Shown here: one piece after another, positions 37,840 through 50,870 of the stretch
How positions within the stretch are numbered: the first letter of the stretch is position 1
Layout: every line of letters starts with the position of its first letter
Source: Sphagnum compactum
Taxonomy: Eukaryota > Bryophyta > Sphagnopsida > Sphagnales
Direction of reading: 5' to 3'
DNA length: 64,000 bases
Assembly (NCBI GenBank): GCA_965153455.1
Contig: OZ234501.1
Span: forward strand, 15,798,855-15,862,854
Notes under the pieces: model-generated
Seen by the model: the letters and a program-made list of their open reading frames with translations, nothing else
Told to the model about the DNA's origin: nothing
Databases searched by the model: none
Made by a program: the position numbers and the translations under genes

Positions 37840-38190
37840 TTGAGAAAAAAACGTGGTTTTTTATTTAAAAAATGAACATAGAAACAAGAAAAAAACCATA
37901 GGAAAGGGCAAAAAATGGAAGGAAATTGAACAAAAAATAGAATAAAGAAAAAAAATGAGCAAAAAAAAAACAGAAAACAAATCACAAAACCATGGAAACA
38001 AAAAATTTAAGAAAAATAATTTGAAAAAAAACAGAAAAAACAGAAAAACAAGGAAACAAAACACATAAAACAAAAGAAAAAAAGAGAGAAAAAACACAGA
38101 AACAAAAAATACAATATAAATATGACAAAAGAAACAACAAACAAAGGAAAGTGAAACAAAACACATACAAAAGCAAGAAAAAGAAGGAAA
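37840..38190 (+). repeat. Purine-rich, A-rich low-complexity tract
   Basis: About 350 bases almost free of T, made of AAAACAGAAAC, GAAAAAAAC and similar. The complementary strand reads as a Phe/Leu/Cys-rich frame; this is a composition artefact. Confidence 0.85.
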
Positions 38191-38199
38191 AAAACTGAA

Positions 38200-39064
38200 A
38201 ATATTACCCTGCTACTGCGAAGAAACTCACCTCACCTGATCCATGTAACTGTTCATTTCACAGACAACATGCAATCCATTCGAGATATTTACTGAATGTG
38301 AATGGATATCATATTTTTGAGATCGGAGGATCAGGATATCATTTTGAATATCACTTTTTTGATATCAGAAGAGTTTTAAAGATGATATCCAAGATGATAT
38401 TTGGGTCTGATACCCACCCAACCCTCGTATTGACCATACCCGCTCAACTGTTGACTTTTATCTCTCACTTCAGCAAAGGTGTACAAGTCAAGCTGTGATT
38501 CTAGTACTTTTGGACAACTATTGTGTGCACGATAGCCCATTGCATTACCCAAGACTCTAACCCCCTCTTGCCTCGGCCCCTCCCCTCCCTTCCCCACGGG
38601 CACAAGCTGCATTACTAGTTGGAGCAAATTTCGGCTGTTCCTGCTTTGCATGCCATCGAATTCCAGGTCAATGCAATCCCATGCAGTGTGGGGACACTAA
38701 CATGTCACAAGTATTGTATGAGTTCAAGTGGACTGAGGCAGGTGATAAAACTCTGACAGTTTGAGAACTGATATGCAAACCTGAAAGTTGAAGGTACAGT
38801 AACACCATACTGACTTGGAAATGACATTGTCTCAATTCAAGGCCAAATCCAATGGCACTCATTCTTCTCTTGCATTATAGATCTCCCTACATAAAAAGCA
38901 TTACAAAAGAAGTAGGGCACAATTTACCCATGATCCTGCACATTTTGCAAGATAGAAAGCCCTTTCTAGTTGATGCAATTGTTAATTGTTGTGTTGTTCA
39001 ATGTTTATACTTTGTCTAGGTCAAAGTCTGATGTAGCAGATGATCCACCTAGTAAGAAATAAAA
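38200..39064. other. Mixed-composition DNA, nothing recognised
   Basis: At 38320-38405 the word GATATC and close variants (GATATCATTTT, GATATCCAAGATGATATTT) occur repeatedly. At 38550-38650 there is a GC-richer patch. No gene supported. Confidence 0.4.
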
Positions 39065-42000
39065 ATGTAGCAAGGGTAAACCATGGAAGAAGTCATATGA
39101 CAATTATATCAAAAAATTCCAAACTAAATGGGCAGCCAAGGTGCCATGGGTAAAGGGTGTAGTGTCTAAAGATGGCATGATAGTGAAATGAAGAGTTATT
39201 ATTTCATTGAGAAAAAGGAAAAAATAATGGGTTGTAAGTGGGATACCTTTACTAAACATCAGGGTTGTTGAATTGCTTCCTAAGATATGGCAAGTTTGGG
39301 GTGAAAAAAGGTGGGGAATATATTCTAAAAGACTATGCACATCTGAAGAATATGAAATTGAATGTGTAGAAGGGTTCCAAGTCTATTTTGACTTAAGTAA
39401 ACAGACTTGTAGGGGAAGGGAATAGAAAAGTTATATCTTTCATGTCTTGTCTCATGGTCATTCCATGCTGGAGTTCAAATCATTCTATGAATTTTCAAAA
39501 GTTTAAATATCCTAAACAATCCATCCATGCATTGGTCTAACAATGTTGACTAGACCCTTGTTGAATTCATGCATATGCAAGTCCAAGAAGCCACTGTCAA
39601 GGCTATTCAAATGACCTAATTCATAGCAGTGTCATGTGATGAAATCACAACTGTTAACAATGGTTCTTGGATTTGCATTCATGCGTATGTTATTTAGTCA
39701 TGGGTTAGAGTTCCTATTTTGCTTCAAATTGAACGTATTGTGGATGGGTCGAGTAGTAACAATTTGACTGAAGATATCATTATTGCTTTAATGAGGTGTG
39801 GGGGCTTAAAAAAGGAGGACATGTCAAAGAAACTGTTATGCTTTGGTGCAGATGGGGCTTTTGTTTTTCAAGGGGGGAACAGATGTTACAAAACAAATCA
39901 GAGATGTTTGGGCACCCTTTTCAATGGGTGTTTGTTGTGTAGCTCATAAGACAAACCTTGCGGTGCAATCCTTGTCCAATCTATTTTATTTTTTTCTTGT
40001 CTTGATGTGTTCATGACAAACCCACACTCCTATTTTTCACACTCCCCCAAACGCCATTTAGAGTTCTAGAAACTTGTTGCAATCATGGAAACTGATGGCA
40101 ATAAAATACTGAAAAATGTGTAAACACAATGAATGTCAATGTTAGATTCGTCAAGAAGAAAATCATGGCAAAATACAATCCATTGCTTGCAATCATGCAA
40201 GCTGATCAAAATTCCATACAAATGACAAAGGTGAGTTAAACCCCACATGTCCAAATTTTTCTTTATGATCAATTTTCTGAAACCTGTTAATTAATCAAAT
40301 TAGGATCTATTAGTTTTAGAAAATTGATAATGAAATCAAAGTCTAAAATCTGATTTCCTGTTTATGACTCACTTATCTACTCTTTCATTAAAATATGTGT
40401 CTACTCCTGAATTTTTGATAAAAAAATTGCTTCCAATTTGGTGCCCTTAGTTAGTTTGATTTTTGAAAAAATTCATTTGATCAATTTGATTAGAATTTCT
40501 GATGACACATAGTTTTGTTTAATTTTTCATTTTGATGCTAGTTTAATGATTTTAGTTTTTATTATTAAAACCTTTCAATTTGGACTTTGCAACAAATTTG
40601 GGTTAATATCATTGAAACCTGATTTGATTTAGTTAGTCATAAACGTTTACTCATATTTCAATTAACTTTAATCAATTATGTACACAGTTTGAATATTTGA
40701 TGCTGGTCTAATCATTTCAATTTTGATCAAGTGAAACCTTTTAATGAAAAATGTTAGGATGTTTTAATTTCTTATGGTTTAAAATGGTTTACTTCCTAGT
40801 CCTTTACAAGGTCTAATAGCCATAGACATTTTGTTGTGACTATGTGAGGACTTTCCACTATCTAGTTGTCTAATGTGGTAATTTATTGGAAAGGGTTATT
40901 GTAGGTCAACTTGGGCCTCTTCACAAACCTGCATTTGCTCCTTGGACTTTCTATTGTGCTTCCATTGATGGAAGGAATTGGTTCATTGTTGAAATTTGCT
41001 CAAAGATGGGATGTCTTTATCTGTGACTTCATTGCAACTGTGAAGGTCTACCAAGGCCAACATTATAGGTTATATTCTAACAATAACATTGCCTTCATTA
41101 GTGATGAATTCTAGTCGTGGAATGGTTTGAGGGTATGCAATCATCAATTGATCCACTTGAAGTGGGTCACAGATTACTCTAATGTTGTTGAATACTTTGC
41201 TTTTGTGTTGAATGGTGAAAAAATATGGGCTCATTTGGGTGTCATTTGTTCAAAACAAGAATGATGTTTCCAGTGACGCAAACAACACTTGTTCATGTAA
41301 AAGTTGATTATAAGTGTAAGATTCCAAACCAAAATCCTTTTTCATATTTTTGTTGTTTGTTATTTTGTTTGTTCCAGATTGTAAGACTTTTAGGTTAATT
41401 CATTTTAGATTGGAGTATTTTTTAGCTAACGTAAAAAATTGGGCTGTTGTTGAGGTTGGAATTAGTAGAGGTTGCTACAGGATCGATTAAGGAGCTGGAT
41501 GCTTGGTTTCCCAAACAAATGATATTCGATGCCATGGGAATAGTTTATCCCCAATACTTGCTATAGGTAGATGTAGACATGACTTTTCCAACCCATTTGG
41601 AGGTGTTAAAAGAGTTTTATGGCAATCTACGTGCATGTGGAGTTACCATAGGTGGCAAATCATAGTCAATGGTGCCTACCATTATTTTCGAGTGGGATTT
41701 GGATGCTCAACAAGGATTGTTCAAGCTAATCATGAAGCCTAATGCAACTCAAGTAGTGGCAGAAGTATCAGCATTAGTTATTAACAAGGTGAACCCCCAA
41801 ATTGTTAATCCCTTCACCTGTTTGTGGAAGGTCATTAACACTTTTCAGCTTTTGTCCCATACATTTCCATAATACTTGAAAATAGCAAAGATAGCCATGA
41901 TTGATATTCTTGGTTTAATTGAAGATGAAAGGTGTTTTAATTCTATGTCATTTTAAAAAGCAAATTGCGAAATTGATTGAACCTTCATTTGCAACTTCTT

Positions 42001-42096
42001 GTTGTTATGTATGAACAAATTTTATTCACTTTGGAAAATTTTCCATATGACAATTCACCCCATGTTACACCACAAGACTTAGAAGAAGAGCAGACC
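39065..42096 (+). pseudogene. hAT transposon remnant (ZNF862-like transposase), nearly full length but broken
   Basis: Fragments occur in the family's order: KFQTKWAAKVPWVKGVV (39110), then LQIERIVDGSSSNNLTEDII and KKLLCFGADGAFVFQGG (39720-39885), VAHKTNLAVQSLSNL (39935-39985), LLLGLSIVLPLMEGIGSLLK and FAQRWDVFICDF (40925-41040), GIVYPQYL (near 41540), KLIMKPNATQVVAEVSAL (41725-41780), and IEDERCFNSM (near 41920-41950). It ends near ENFPYDNSPHVTPQDLEEE and a stop at about 42096. Many stops and frameshifts, plus an AT-rich insertion at about 40200-40900. The transposase is dead. Terminal repeats and target duplication were not found. Confidence 0.8.
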
Positions 42097-42950
42097 TAAA
42101 TGCAAACATTCAGATGAGGTGATTTTGCTCGCACTCGGATGCACACACTTGGATTGTTGTATTTTGAATGCACACAAGGAAAAATTTGAAAGTCTTAGAG
42201 CACTTATAACAAACTAAAAAAAAACTTGAAATGGAAACTTAATGATTCCCCTCAATGGAGATTATTAAAAATATTTTTGATCTAGTTGGACACCAAGCAA
42301 TGACGCTTTCACAAATATTAGTAAATACATTATTGGTCAACTTCATGGTAATGTATCTGCAAACATTTGTGAAAACACACAAACCTTAAACCTTGGTGTA
42401 GTTCCATGACAACCAATGTTGAATGAACTTAACAACAAATTTAAAACTCGTATGTCAACCTTGTGACTCAAGAAAATGCACAAAATCAAGGTAGAGAAGT
42501 TGCTCCACCATGGAACTCACAGTGGCATCGAAACTGTACTCAAATAATCTTTTAATCTATTAGTAAGCACAGTTAAAGTGCATTAGTCTCATTTATGGCA
42601 TTGACTTGATATGGCAACAGTATTCTAATTAAGCTATGTGACTGCCCTCTATACACCAAGTTATTGGAGAAAAAAAAGAATAGCTCCTACATCAGATAAT
42701 CATGTCTCTGACATGTAAAAATATCTCTGGTGTGATCAAACGAAGGCAAAAGGTATACCCTACTTGATCACATATCATGCAAGATTGACCCTTAACTTGA
42801 TGAAACCAGAATGTGAGCAACAGGAGCACAGAAAAAATGGCCAGAACATGAGCCAGCAGTAGCACCGGGTTTGAACATCTCGTTTGAGATCTCGAATATA
42901 GATGAGCTCGAGAGGTTTAGATCTTAACATCTCACTTAAGATCTCAAATA
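42097..42950. other. AT-rich DNA, nothing firm
   Basis: At 42870-42950 the phrase GAGATCTCGAATA or AAGATCTCAAATA with ACATCTC recurs twice (GATCTC-rich), just before the GC-richer frame that follows. Confidence 0.4.
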
Positions 42951-43187
42951 ATGACCAGGCAACGTGGCCTCACGAACGTCCAGTATTTCTGGACAGCGCT
43001 GACGGCCTTCTCCTCAATTAAAGTGCTTAACTGCCAAGACGCTAAAGACCGTTCCCCCTCCCCTTATCGAGCACTGTCCGACGCCATCTCCGGGCCTGAC
43101 AGTGCAGTCGTGCGTGAGTTTCTGTCACAGACGGTGCAAGTTATTGAAACACATTTTCTCAGAGCTGAAATCTATGCCAGGGGTTAG
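42951..43187 (+). CDS. Unrecognised 78-aa open frame in a GC-richer island
   Basis: Begins with a true ATG (MTRQRGLTNVQYFWTALTAF) and ends ETHFLRAEIYARG before TAG. Composition, about half G+C, is unlike the flanks, which fall back to very AT-rich DNA within 60 bases of the stop. No motif, membrane segment or signal peptide is recognised. It may be a captured gene fragment, a retroelement piece or chance. Low confidence that it is translated. Confidence 0.2.
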   Translation: MTRQRGLTNVQYFWTALTAFSSIKVLNCQDAKDRSPSPYRALSDAISGPDSAVVREFLSQTVQVIETHFLRAEIYARG

Positions 43188-44359
43188 TACCATGTTTAAT
43201 GCCTAGGAGGTTTAGATTTCGAACCCACTGAACCGCAGCAGAATATATAAACACACATACTTTTCGAATATCATGCATTATAACTATATTATATAATTAT
43301 ATAATTTCATTATAAATTTGCTTACATTGTGCACATCTCTAATATCATTATTCAATCATCCCAATGTTATACCATTACATTAATTTATATTTCTCTGGAA
43401 ACATAAATAAATAAATAAATAATATTTTGTTTAAAAACTTAAATAAATTTCATTTTTGAATTTATGTAGTTAAAATTCACATGTTTTAAATTTTATAAAT
43501 TTATTTTATATAAATTCCAAATTTAAATATATTAAATTAGTTCAAGTTTTGCATGTACATTAGTTATGTTCTATTCTCGAGTTAAATTAAAATTTAAAAA
43601 AATATTTTGATGTTCCATTTTTTCAAATGTCATTTTTAAACTATCCCTTATATGTATTTTTATGTGAATCATTACAAACATCAAATGAAAAGATGACACG
43701 TAAATCTATTTTCAATTTTTAGTAATTTACCTTTTAAATGAATGAAATATTTTAACATTATTTTAATATTGTCACATCATAAAGTAACATTACAATCATA
43801 ATTAGTCATATTTAAATGACTAATTTTAATCACATTAATCATGTTGGACAATTCCACATGGGTCCTTATATGACATGTGCCCAATATAATGTTTATTTTA
43901 ATTAAATAGGTTTTCTTCTTTTTTAAATGAACATATTCAATTTTGATTTTGGTCAAATTAAAGATAATTAATCATTTCAAACAAATGAACTTAATTCTAT
44001 AGTCATTTTAGTTGTGATGTTATTAGTGTAAACCATGTTTTTGTAATAGTGGCCAAACAATAAGCATGAATCAATTATCATGCATTGGATGATGAATGAT
44101 GTGAACTAACAAATGTGGCCTACTCACATGAATGTGCAAACTCATGAAATATTATTTGTGATATGAAAAAACTATGCAACAACAATTATGCTTGTTGAGG
44201 CAAATTGTGCAAATAATTTTTAAACCTTAAACCTTCCTTGCATTTTTGTTTTATGTACCTGGTTATCATATTTTTTCATTCATGGGGGTGGGTGTTTATG
44301 TGTTGTAAGGACTACTTATTACTTTGTTGCACACAAGCAAATAATTTATATCATAATGC
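43188..44359. other. Very AT-rich DNA, nothing recognised
   Basis: AT-rich with AAATAAATAAATAAATAA at about 43405-43422. No usable frame. Confidence 0.5.
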
Positions 44360-44475
44360 AAAGTGGTGGTTGAATGGTAAAAGCCTTGGGTTGTGACAAA
44401 GGAGATGATGGTTCAAACCCCCCCTTTGAACATGTTGTGATCATGATGGCATGTCATGGGTTTTTAGTGCAAGAA
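44360..44475 (+). repeat. tRNA-derived SINE candidate, copy A
   Basis: GTGGTGGTTGAATGGTAAAAG is A-box-like, and GGTTCAAACCC at 44410-44420 matches the B-box consensus. The tail contains ATGTCATGGGTTTTT. Acceptor-stem pairing of a true tRNA is absent. Confidence 0.5.
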
Positions 44476-44689
44476 TGTTTTGAACTTGTTTTTAGTTTAT
44501 TCTATATATATATAAATAAAATTATTAATTCAATATTCTCATATCTACTAATATTTTTAGTCACTTCAGTCAAAATGAACTTAATTAATTTTTTGTAAAA
44601 AATGATTGGTTTGTTTTTACTAAAACCATTTTGGTCCAATGTTTAATATGATTAAAAATAAAAATAAAAACAATAAAGAAAACCAACAT

Positions 44690-44800
44690 AAAAAGATGGT
44701 TTTGTGGTAGTGAACAAGGATTTGTGACCCTCAAAAAATTAGATTTGAACCTCAAGTTCAATGCATAAATATCATGGGTTGGCACAATTTGGTTTTTGCC
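44690..44800 (+). repeat. tRNA-derived SINE candidate, copy B
   Basis: ATGGTTTTGTGGTAGTGAAC, then GATTTGAACCTC (B-box-like) and a tail with ATATCATGGGTTGG. Lines up with copy A 325 bases upstream, with divergence. Confidence 0.4.
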
Positions 44801-47719
44801 ACAAAGTCACATATGAACACATCCTTCAACTTACTAAACACTATCAAATTGTGAACCAACTACAACAAAAGGAGTATGGTAACAAGCCCTAACAAAATTT
44901 GGAAATCATAAAGGAGGTCAAAATTTGCATTTTCCCTTTCATTTGGCCCATCAATTGCCATCTTCTATGAATAATGTCCTATGTTTAGACATAACATGTC
45001 TCACAATTCAAACAACATAGAAATCCAATGAGTCTCACATTCTTTTGGATTTCAACCCCTTTTGTTTCCATTACCTTGGCGTGCTTGGAAAGCACCAAAT
45101 CTCATTTAAGGATTTTTGAGAAATAATTACATAAAATGGAGAGTAGACCTTTGATTATATTTATCATTTGTGAGTGCAACGTTGTGTGCACCACAAGATT
45201 GGTGTAGTGAGCTTTACAATGAACTCCCGTGGGTGAAGGGTCAACCTTTCTTAAATATGTTTTGTAACATTTTACCTAATACCTTTGGAAAACAAAAACC
45301 CCATCTACACCAAATGTTATTGGTTCCTTACCAAATCTACTCTTTGGATAAGGCACCTTAATGCATGAAGGCTTGCATAAATCAAGTTATTAGCACTTGA
45401 TCCACCATATGCTCAAAAGACAGGAAAATCAGTATATACAACCAATTTTAAACCACATAAACATGAATAAACAATTAATTGGTTGTCAATAGTGAAATCA
45501 CTTTACCACTAGTTAGAGAAACATATTGGGGTACTATAAGAATAGTTGTTTTAATGGCTATCATCACAATATTGTGCATGTGCAATTATTGAACCATAAT
45601 CCTCCTTGGTGTGTTTGTTTAATGGATTTTGGGGTTTTTTTATAAATTCAAAAAATCAAAGAGCTTTTTATGAACCTCATATCCCATGTCAATTTGCCAT
45701 GCTACAAGAACAACATGACATGACAATTTTTATGTTTCTCCCTCGTCACCCCCATTAACTATCAACTACAAGATTGATTCCCTACCCATTGAGGCATAAA
45801 TAACCTAGATTTTTGTGTTTACAATTTTCACTTTTCTCAAAGCTCTCTTTGTTGGCTTTGCCCTCAAGGTGAGAGACTATGGAATGGTGGTACTTCATTT
45901 GGTCCATCTAACACATCGTTCAAATTCTAACTCATTAATTCAATCATAACTTATTAAAATCTGAAATAGTGATGAACAATTCTCAAAATTGAAGATAAAA
46001 TATGAGTAAAACATTTTGATGAGAGGAGGGGTAAGATGGGATTTTCAATACTATTCAACACCATCGGTATACCTATTAATACACTAATACACAAAAAAAT
46101 CTGCCACTGTTTTATGCAGGGTTATGCATTGCTCCAAGGGGTCTGTATACAGACAAGGGTTAAAATATTAGTGTAATCATATACAGAGGGTGTTGAAAAG
46201 GTTTATGTGTAGGTGTGCAGAAAAAATGTTATGACCAATGAAATTGCTGGATTTGGTATTCTGAACTTTTTTTTCCTTAGGTATCTTCAGTGAAATAACA
46301 TTTAAGTGTGTAATAGGGTTTGATAGATTTGTGAGGATTTTAGAGAACCAATGAAAATGCTAGAAAAGGATCACTTTTTTCACTGCTGAGCAGAATAGGG
46401 TTATGTTTAATCTTAAAGATTTTTGCTTTTCAGGCCATTGAGGTTGCTGGATTTGATGGTCCAAATTTGTTTTCTTAATTATTTGGGGTGAACTACCAGT
46501 CAATGTGTAACTGCTATTTACAGACAATGTTCTAGCACAGTATTTGTGCGTTTTGTTAGAAGTAAGGCCGTTGGCTCCACCTCAAGCAGGCGCTTTTAAT
46601 GAAGGCGCTCTTGGGGGAGTCAGGAAACATACTAGTGAACTACCCCTAACCATTTTCTCAGGCAATCCAAATAACTGGATTCTTTGCAGGCCGTCAGTAA
46701 AATCTCGATTCTCTCACTACTGTCCAACGGTAATGTTGCCAGCATAGCACCTGTTGACAATTTCGCAGCTAGTGAATTGGCCGTCCCTCCGGTGACGTCA
46801 AAACTCAGGACTTTTATGTCCCACTTGCAACTCCGTCGGCAATTTTACAGCAGTAAATTAATCTCCTAAGTAACTAGTTACTACAGACTAACTAGTTACT
46901 AATTTAATTAGAAATTGTATAGCAGTAGTTAATCTGTTGTAATGTAAAAAATGAGCTCCAGAGAATCCTGACTCCAGAGCATGAATACTTGATATCTTAC
47001 ACTCAACAACATGCAGACTACTTAGACCAAAAAATAATAATCCCCACTGGTTCCTTCACTTTCACTTTTCACCTTCCCATCCAAAAATTCTTACTCACAT
47101 GCATTCTTCCAGAAATTACAATTTTTTTTTTGAAAACTGCAGTTTTAATTAGATCAGAGCATCCAAGTAACTCTTGGCCATTCACAAGGTGCCACTCATA
47201 ATATGGAAATTAAAATAAAATGTTGTAGTGAGCAAATCCATGAGTATCAGAGGAGAGGGAGCCTCAAATAAAGTTCAACTAAAAGCACATACATGACACC
47301 ATTTAGTGTTACACTATAGTAACTTTTCATATGCCAATGTAATGCTTGTTCCTACAGGTATTTCATTTGAAATGCCCACACTCTGCTAGGTGCCCCCAAT
47401 CTACACTAAAATCATTGGAGCAGGTTGTCAGTTCCACTGGCTTGAGTGACCCAGCACCGGCTTGAGTGATCTAGCACCCGCCAGTGCACCATCCAGAAAA
47501 CCCCGTTCTGGGATTTCATGGATGGGATGAAGAGCCAGAGTGAACCAGCAGCCACCAATGCACCAGCTGGCCATTCTGTCCACTGGATGGGCTGCATTTT
47601 TTCATTCGGCGCCAAATGGGGTTCATCAGAGTCTATTTCTTTTTGCTGCTGACCACTGTACTTATTTTTATTTATTTTTGGTTCTCAGCTGTTTTTCCTT
47701 GGACCTGACCTCACACATA
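44801..47719. other. Intergenic DNA with GC-richer patches, no gene recognised
   Basis: 46.55-46.87 kb and 47.38-47.65 kb are GC-richer than the surroundings and hold short frames (for example PVDNFAASELAVPPVTSKLR) without a recognisable family. The phrase TAACTAGTTACTACAGACTA with CTAGTTACTAATTTAA near 46870-46910 is a short repeat. These patches could be relics of genes or elements. Confidence 0.4.
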
Positions 47720-48200
47720 GCTACCCTGCTCACCCTCCTATCTTCATGAGTATTGCACCGACCAACCTTGGTACCTTATTTATTATCCCCTATTGACATA
47801 GCTACCCTAGTTATCTTACTGACTTAGCTACCCTACCCTATATGCACAACCACCCTATTGACATAAGTACTTTACAAACTTAGTCACCTTGATAAGGTAA
47901 ATTATTTCCTATGTACTAACTTGCCTAGCTATCTTGTTAGTGTAACTTTTTTCCTACCTACTAATTTGCTTACCTACATGCCTACCTACCCTAGTAACCT
48001 ATCTACCTTGCTCCTTGAACTTCCTTTCTACTTACTAACTTGCCTACTAACCCAACTACCTACCTATATACCTACTTACCTACCTATGCACCCACCTTCC
48101 TACCTATCCATTATGCTTACCTACCTATCTACGTTTTTTACATAACCAAATACCTAATTAACTACCTACTCACTTTTTCCAACCCCCCCCAAATCCTACT
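47720..48200 (+). repeat. CTAC/CCTA-rich low-complexity tract
   Basis: Repeats of CTACCTACCTA, CTTACTAACTTGCCTA and CATAGCTACCCT. The plus frame gives a Thr/Tyr/Leu/Pro-rich peptide by composition. Similar but shorter patches occur at 36120-36190 and 52040-52290. Confidence 0.8.
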
Positions 48201-49599
48201 TATCAATTTATTAAGGTTTGCCCTAGTTTATGGATGATGAACACAGGTCCCCATATATAGGTATTACAAACAATTTATAATGAAAACAATGCCATAATTG
48301 TAGCCATTTTGGTTTAGTTAATGCATATATTATTAAATTTTGTTTACCTAATTTATTATGGAATGGACATTACAATACATCTTTTCATGTACTTATTATA
48401 AGTATGCATTATTAAATTATGATTTAAATTTAAAGTTGGGACACAAATTAATTAGCAAGTTTTTCACAAATGTATAGTAATTAACCTAAACTAAGCTAAA
48501 TTTGGGGGGAAAATTTTAAGGTTTTTACATATGTGAAGTAATATAATTTCATTCTATATCTTTTTGAGAGAGTGTGCAAAAAATTAGGTTGGAGAAATCA
48601 CACAAAGGTAAGAGACATTTTTTTTGGTTTTTTACGAAATTTATTTGATTTTTTTTTAAGATTAAGGTTTTTTCTTTCAATAAATAAATATTTATAGTTT
48701 AAAAGTTTAAAAATTTGGTTTCTAAATTTTTTCCTATGTTCTTTTAAATTTGTTTGTTTTGCATTATATAATTTGTATAGTTTTTTGGGTTTAGGGCATA
48801 TATCATTAGGACATTTTTTTGTTAGGGTTTGTATAGTTAGGGTTGTAATAGGGCTTATGGAAAAATATCATTTGGATTTTTAGGGTTATGCCTTATGATT
48901 TAGTGTATAGGAATTTGGTTCATATATTTCAAGGCTTAAGATTTATATTTAAAACTTTGCTCATTGTATTGGTTTTTCATTTTAACACTTGTTTAGATCT
49001 ATACCATAATTATGAATCTCCTTTGTTTCCATATGTTCCATAGTTATTAGAGTTCAATATTTTCTAACCCACTTTTGTACAAGTTATGATCTTTTAAGGT
49101 TGTTTTTTCAACTAGGACTATAAACTTTGGTGGAACATTATCATCTTTCATTCCTAAAGGTATGCAATTGTCTCTTGTTACTTCTTTTTGTTGTGTTTAT
49201 ATTTTCACAATTCAACTTCTTTTCATTTCCTAGCTATTGGATATAGCATGGGTATCAAGTTTCATTAAGTATACAACCATAAATAATGGTTCTATACCTT
49301 TACTTGGGTATTTCATATTCAATATCTCTTTGTAGTTTGATTTTTTCATACTGGAAAATCTTTCACCTCATCATGATAAATATTGTCAACAATTATTGCA
49401 TACACCGATTCATCCATGTGTGTGTTATAATGGATTGTGCTTTAAAAAAAAGTAAGAAAATAATTTAAATCCATTATTCAAAAATATTTTTTACATGTTC
49501 CTCCAAAAAAAAAAATCCATAATTGTGTAAAAGTTTTTATTTTTTTAATAATAAACATAAAACACCAAAACTTTTAGTTCCTACAAATATAAAATTGAA
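48201..49599. other. AT-rich DNA, nothing firm
   Basis: Very AT-rich. TTAGGG-containing words at 48790-48900 are scattered, not a telomere array. Possible degraded upstream end of the Helitron remnant from about 49.2 kb. Confidence 0.4.
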
Positions 49600-50870
49600 T
49601 AATGACATAGATTCTATAACAAAACTTAATGAGTTAGAAGAACGATTAGTATCACCTCATTAAACATTTGTTCAAATTTGGCAATTCCAAGGTTATGGAC
49701 AACATAACATAAAAAGAAGTATTATAAATGTTTCATTTAATATCAATTCTACCCAATCAATATTATAGGTCATCTTCCTCATGATGAAGCAATAATTGGT
49801 CTACCATTAAAAAGACGAATGGAATATAAATCACCATATTTAATAGGTAACGTCTACCCAAATTTCATTATGTTGGCACCACATGATCTTTTCAAAACAC
49901 CATTATATGAAAATTTTGGAATAACAATTCATCCATGCTAGCTTGATATGTTCATATTATCAATGCAAACCAATACTAATGTTTTTTGCAACATAATTGA
50001 TGATGAATCATGTGACCAAAAATAATGAAGATAAATTGAAGAAAAACAAGAAGTCATATTAACATATACAATGTTGCAAAACATATTATCTTTTGAACAA
50101 ACATATGATTATTTTGAAAATGTTATAACTGTGACACCAAGCTAAGATTTCAAACCATTGGGCCTTATTTAAGATCCCCATTGTGAAAAATTGAACTTTC
50201 TTACATTGTTTTTTGGACAACCTCGTAGCAACCAAAGAACAAAAATGTCTCATCAAATGATTACTCAATGGGAACTCTTACATAAAAATTATAATTTTGT
50301 CACACATTTTCCAAATTTTTTAAGGCTATTAAAGTATTGACTCATTATGTTATTTCATCATCTTATGTGTGCATATGTAAAGGGAAACTCTTTGGATAAC
50401 AACTTCAAACATGTGATGTCATCAACAAACCAAATTTGGATGTTATTTTACATTCTAATTTAAGATATATGGATCTTTCAGGATTACATACTTCATTTGA
50501 TTATCTAAATCAATTAGGAAAATATGTTTTTGTAGTGATTCAATAATTAGGTTCCCCAACATTTTTTGTTACATTTACTAGTGTTGAAAGTAAATGGCAT
50601 CCTTTATTAAAATGTTTATAACTTAAATAGTAAAAACTTAAGACTTAGGATTCCTTTTGACAAATTAGAACCTAAACATCATGCAAATCTTATGCAATGT
50701 GATCCTATTACATAATGAACATCAAGACCTAGAAAATTACTATAAAAATAATAATTATTGTTTATTCCTTTCTTTGATACTAAACATACTTTCAAAGGTG
50801 ACCATTCCACATGGAATGTGACATATAACATGCATGAAATACAAATGAATTTATTAAAATAATAATAATA
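49600..50870 (+). pseudogene. Helitron/Helentron Rep-like region, broken
   Basis: Frame pieces in order: GHLPHDEAIIGLPLKRRMEY with KSPYLIGNVYPNF and MLAPHDLFKTPLYENFGITI (49770-49940), SNQRTKMSHQMITQWELLHK (near 50225-50290), YMDLSGLHTSFDYLNQLGKY (50470-50525), LGSPTFFVTFTSVESKWHP (near 50545-50600) and RIPFDKLEPKHHANLMQCDP (50650-50710). The LGxPTFFxTFT.x..WHP block corresponds to the Helitron helicase-like N domain that precedes the HUH nickase motif. The HUH motif itself is not visible: the sequence runs into unrelated AT-rich DNA soon after. Stops and frameshifts throughout. Rep normally nicks and joins single-stranded DNA in rolling-circle transposition. Confidence 0.65.

Noticed and set aside
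37861-38176. Membrane protein frames on the minus strand
   Set aside because: Phe/Leu/Cys-only composition is produced by the purine-rich tract on the other strand.
44360-44475. True tRNA gene
   Set aside because: Box-like motifs are present, but no 7-bp acceptor stem or anticodon arm can be drawn.
47921-48237. Tyr/Thr/Pro-rich frames
   Set aside because: Produced by the CTAC-rich low-complexity tract.
48790-48900. Interstitial telomere repeat (TTAGGG words)
   Set aside because: Only scattered single units, no array.
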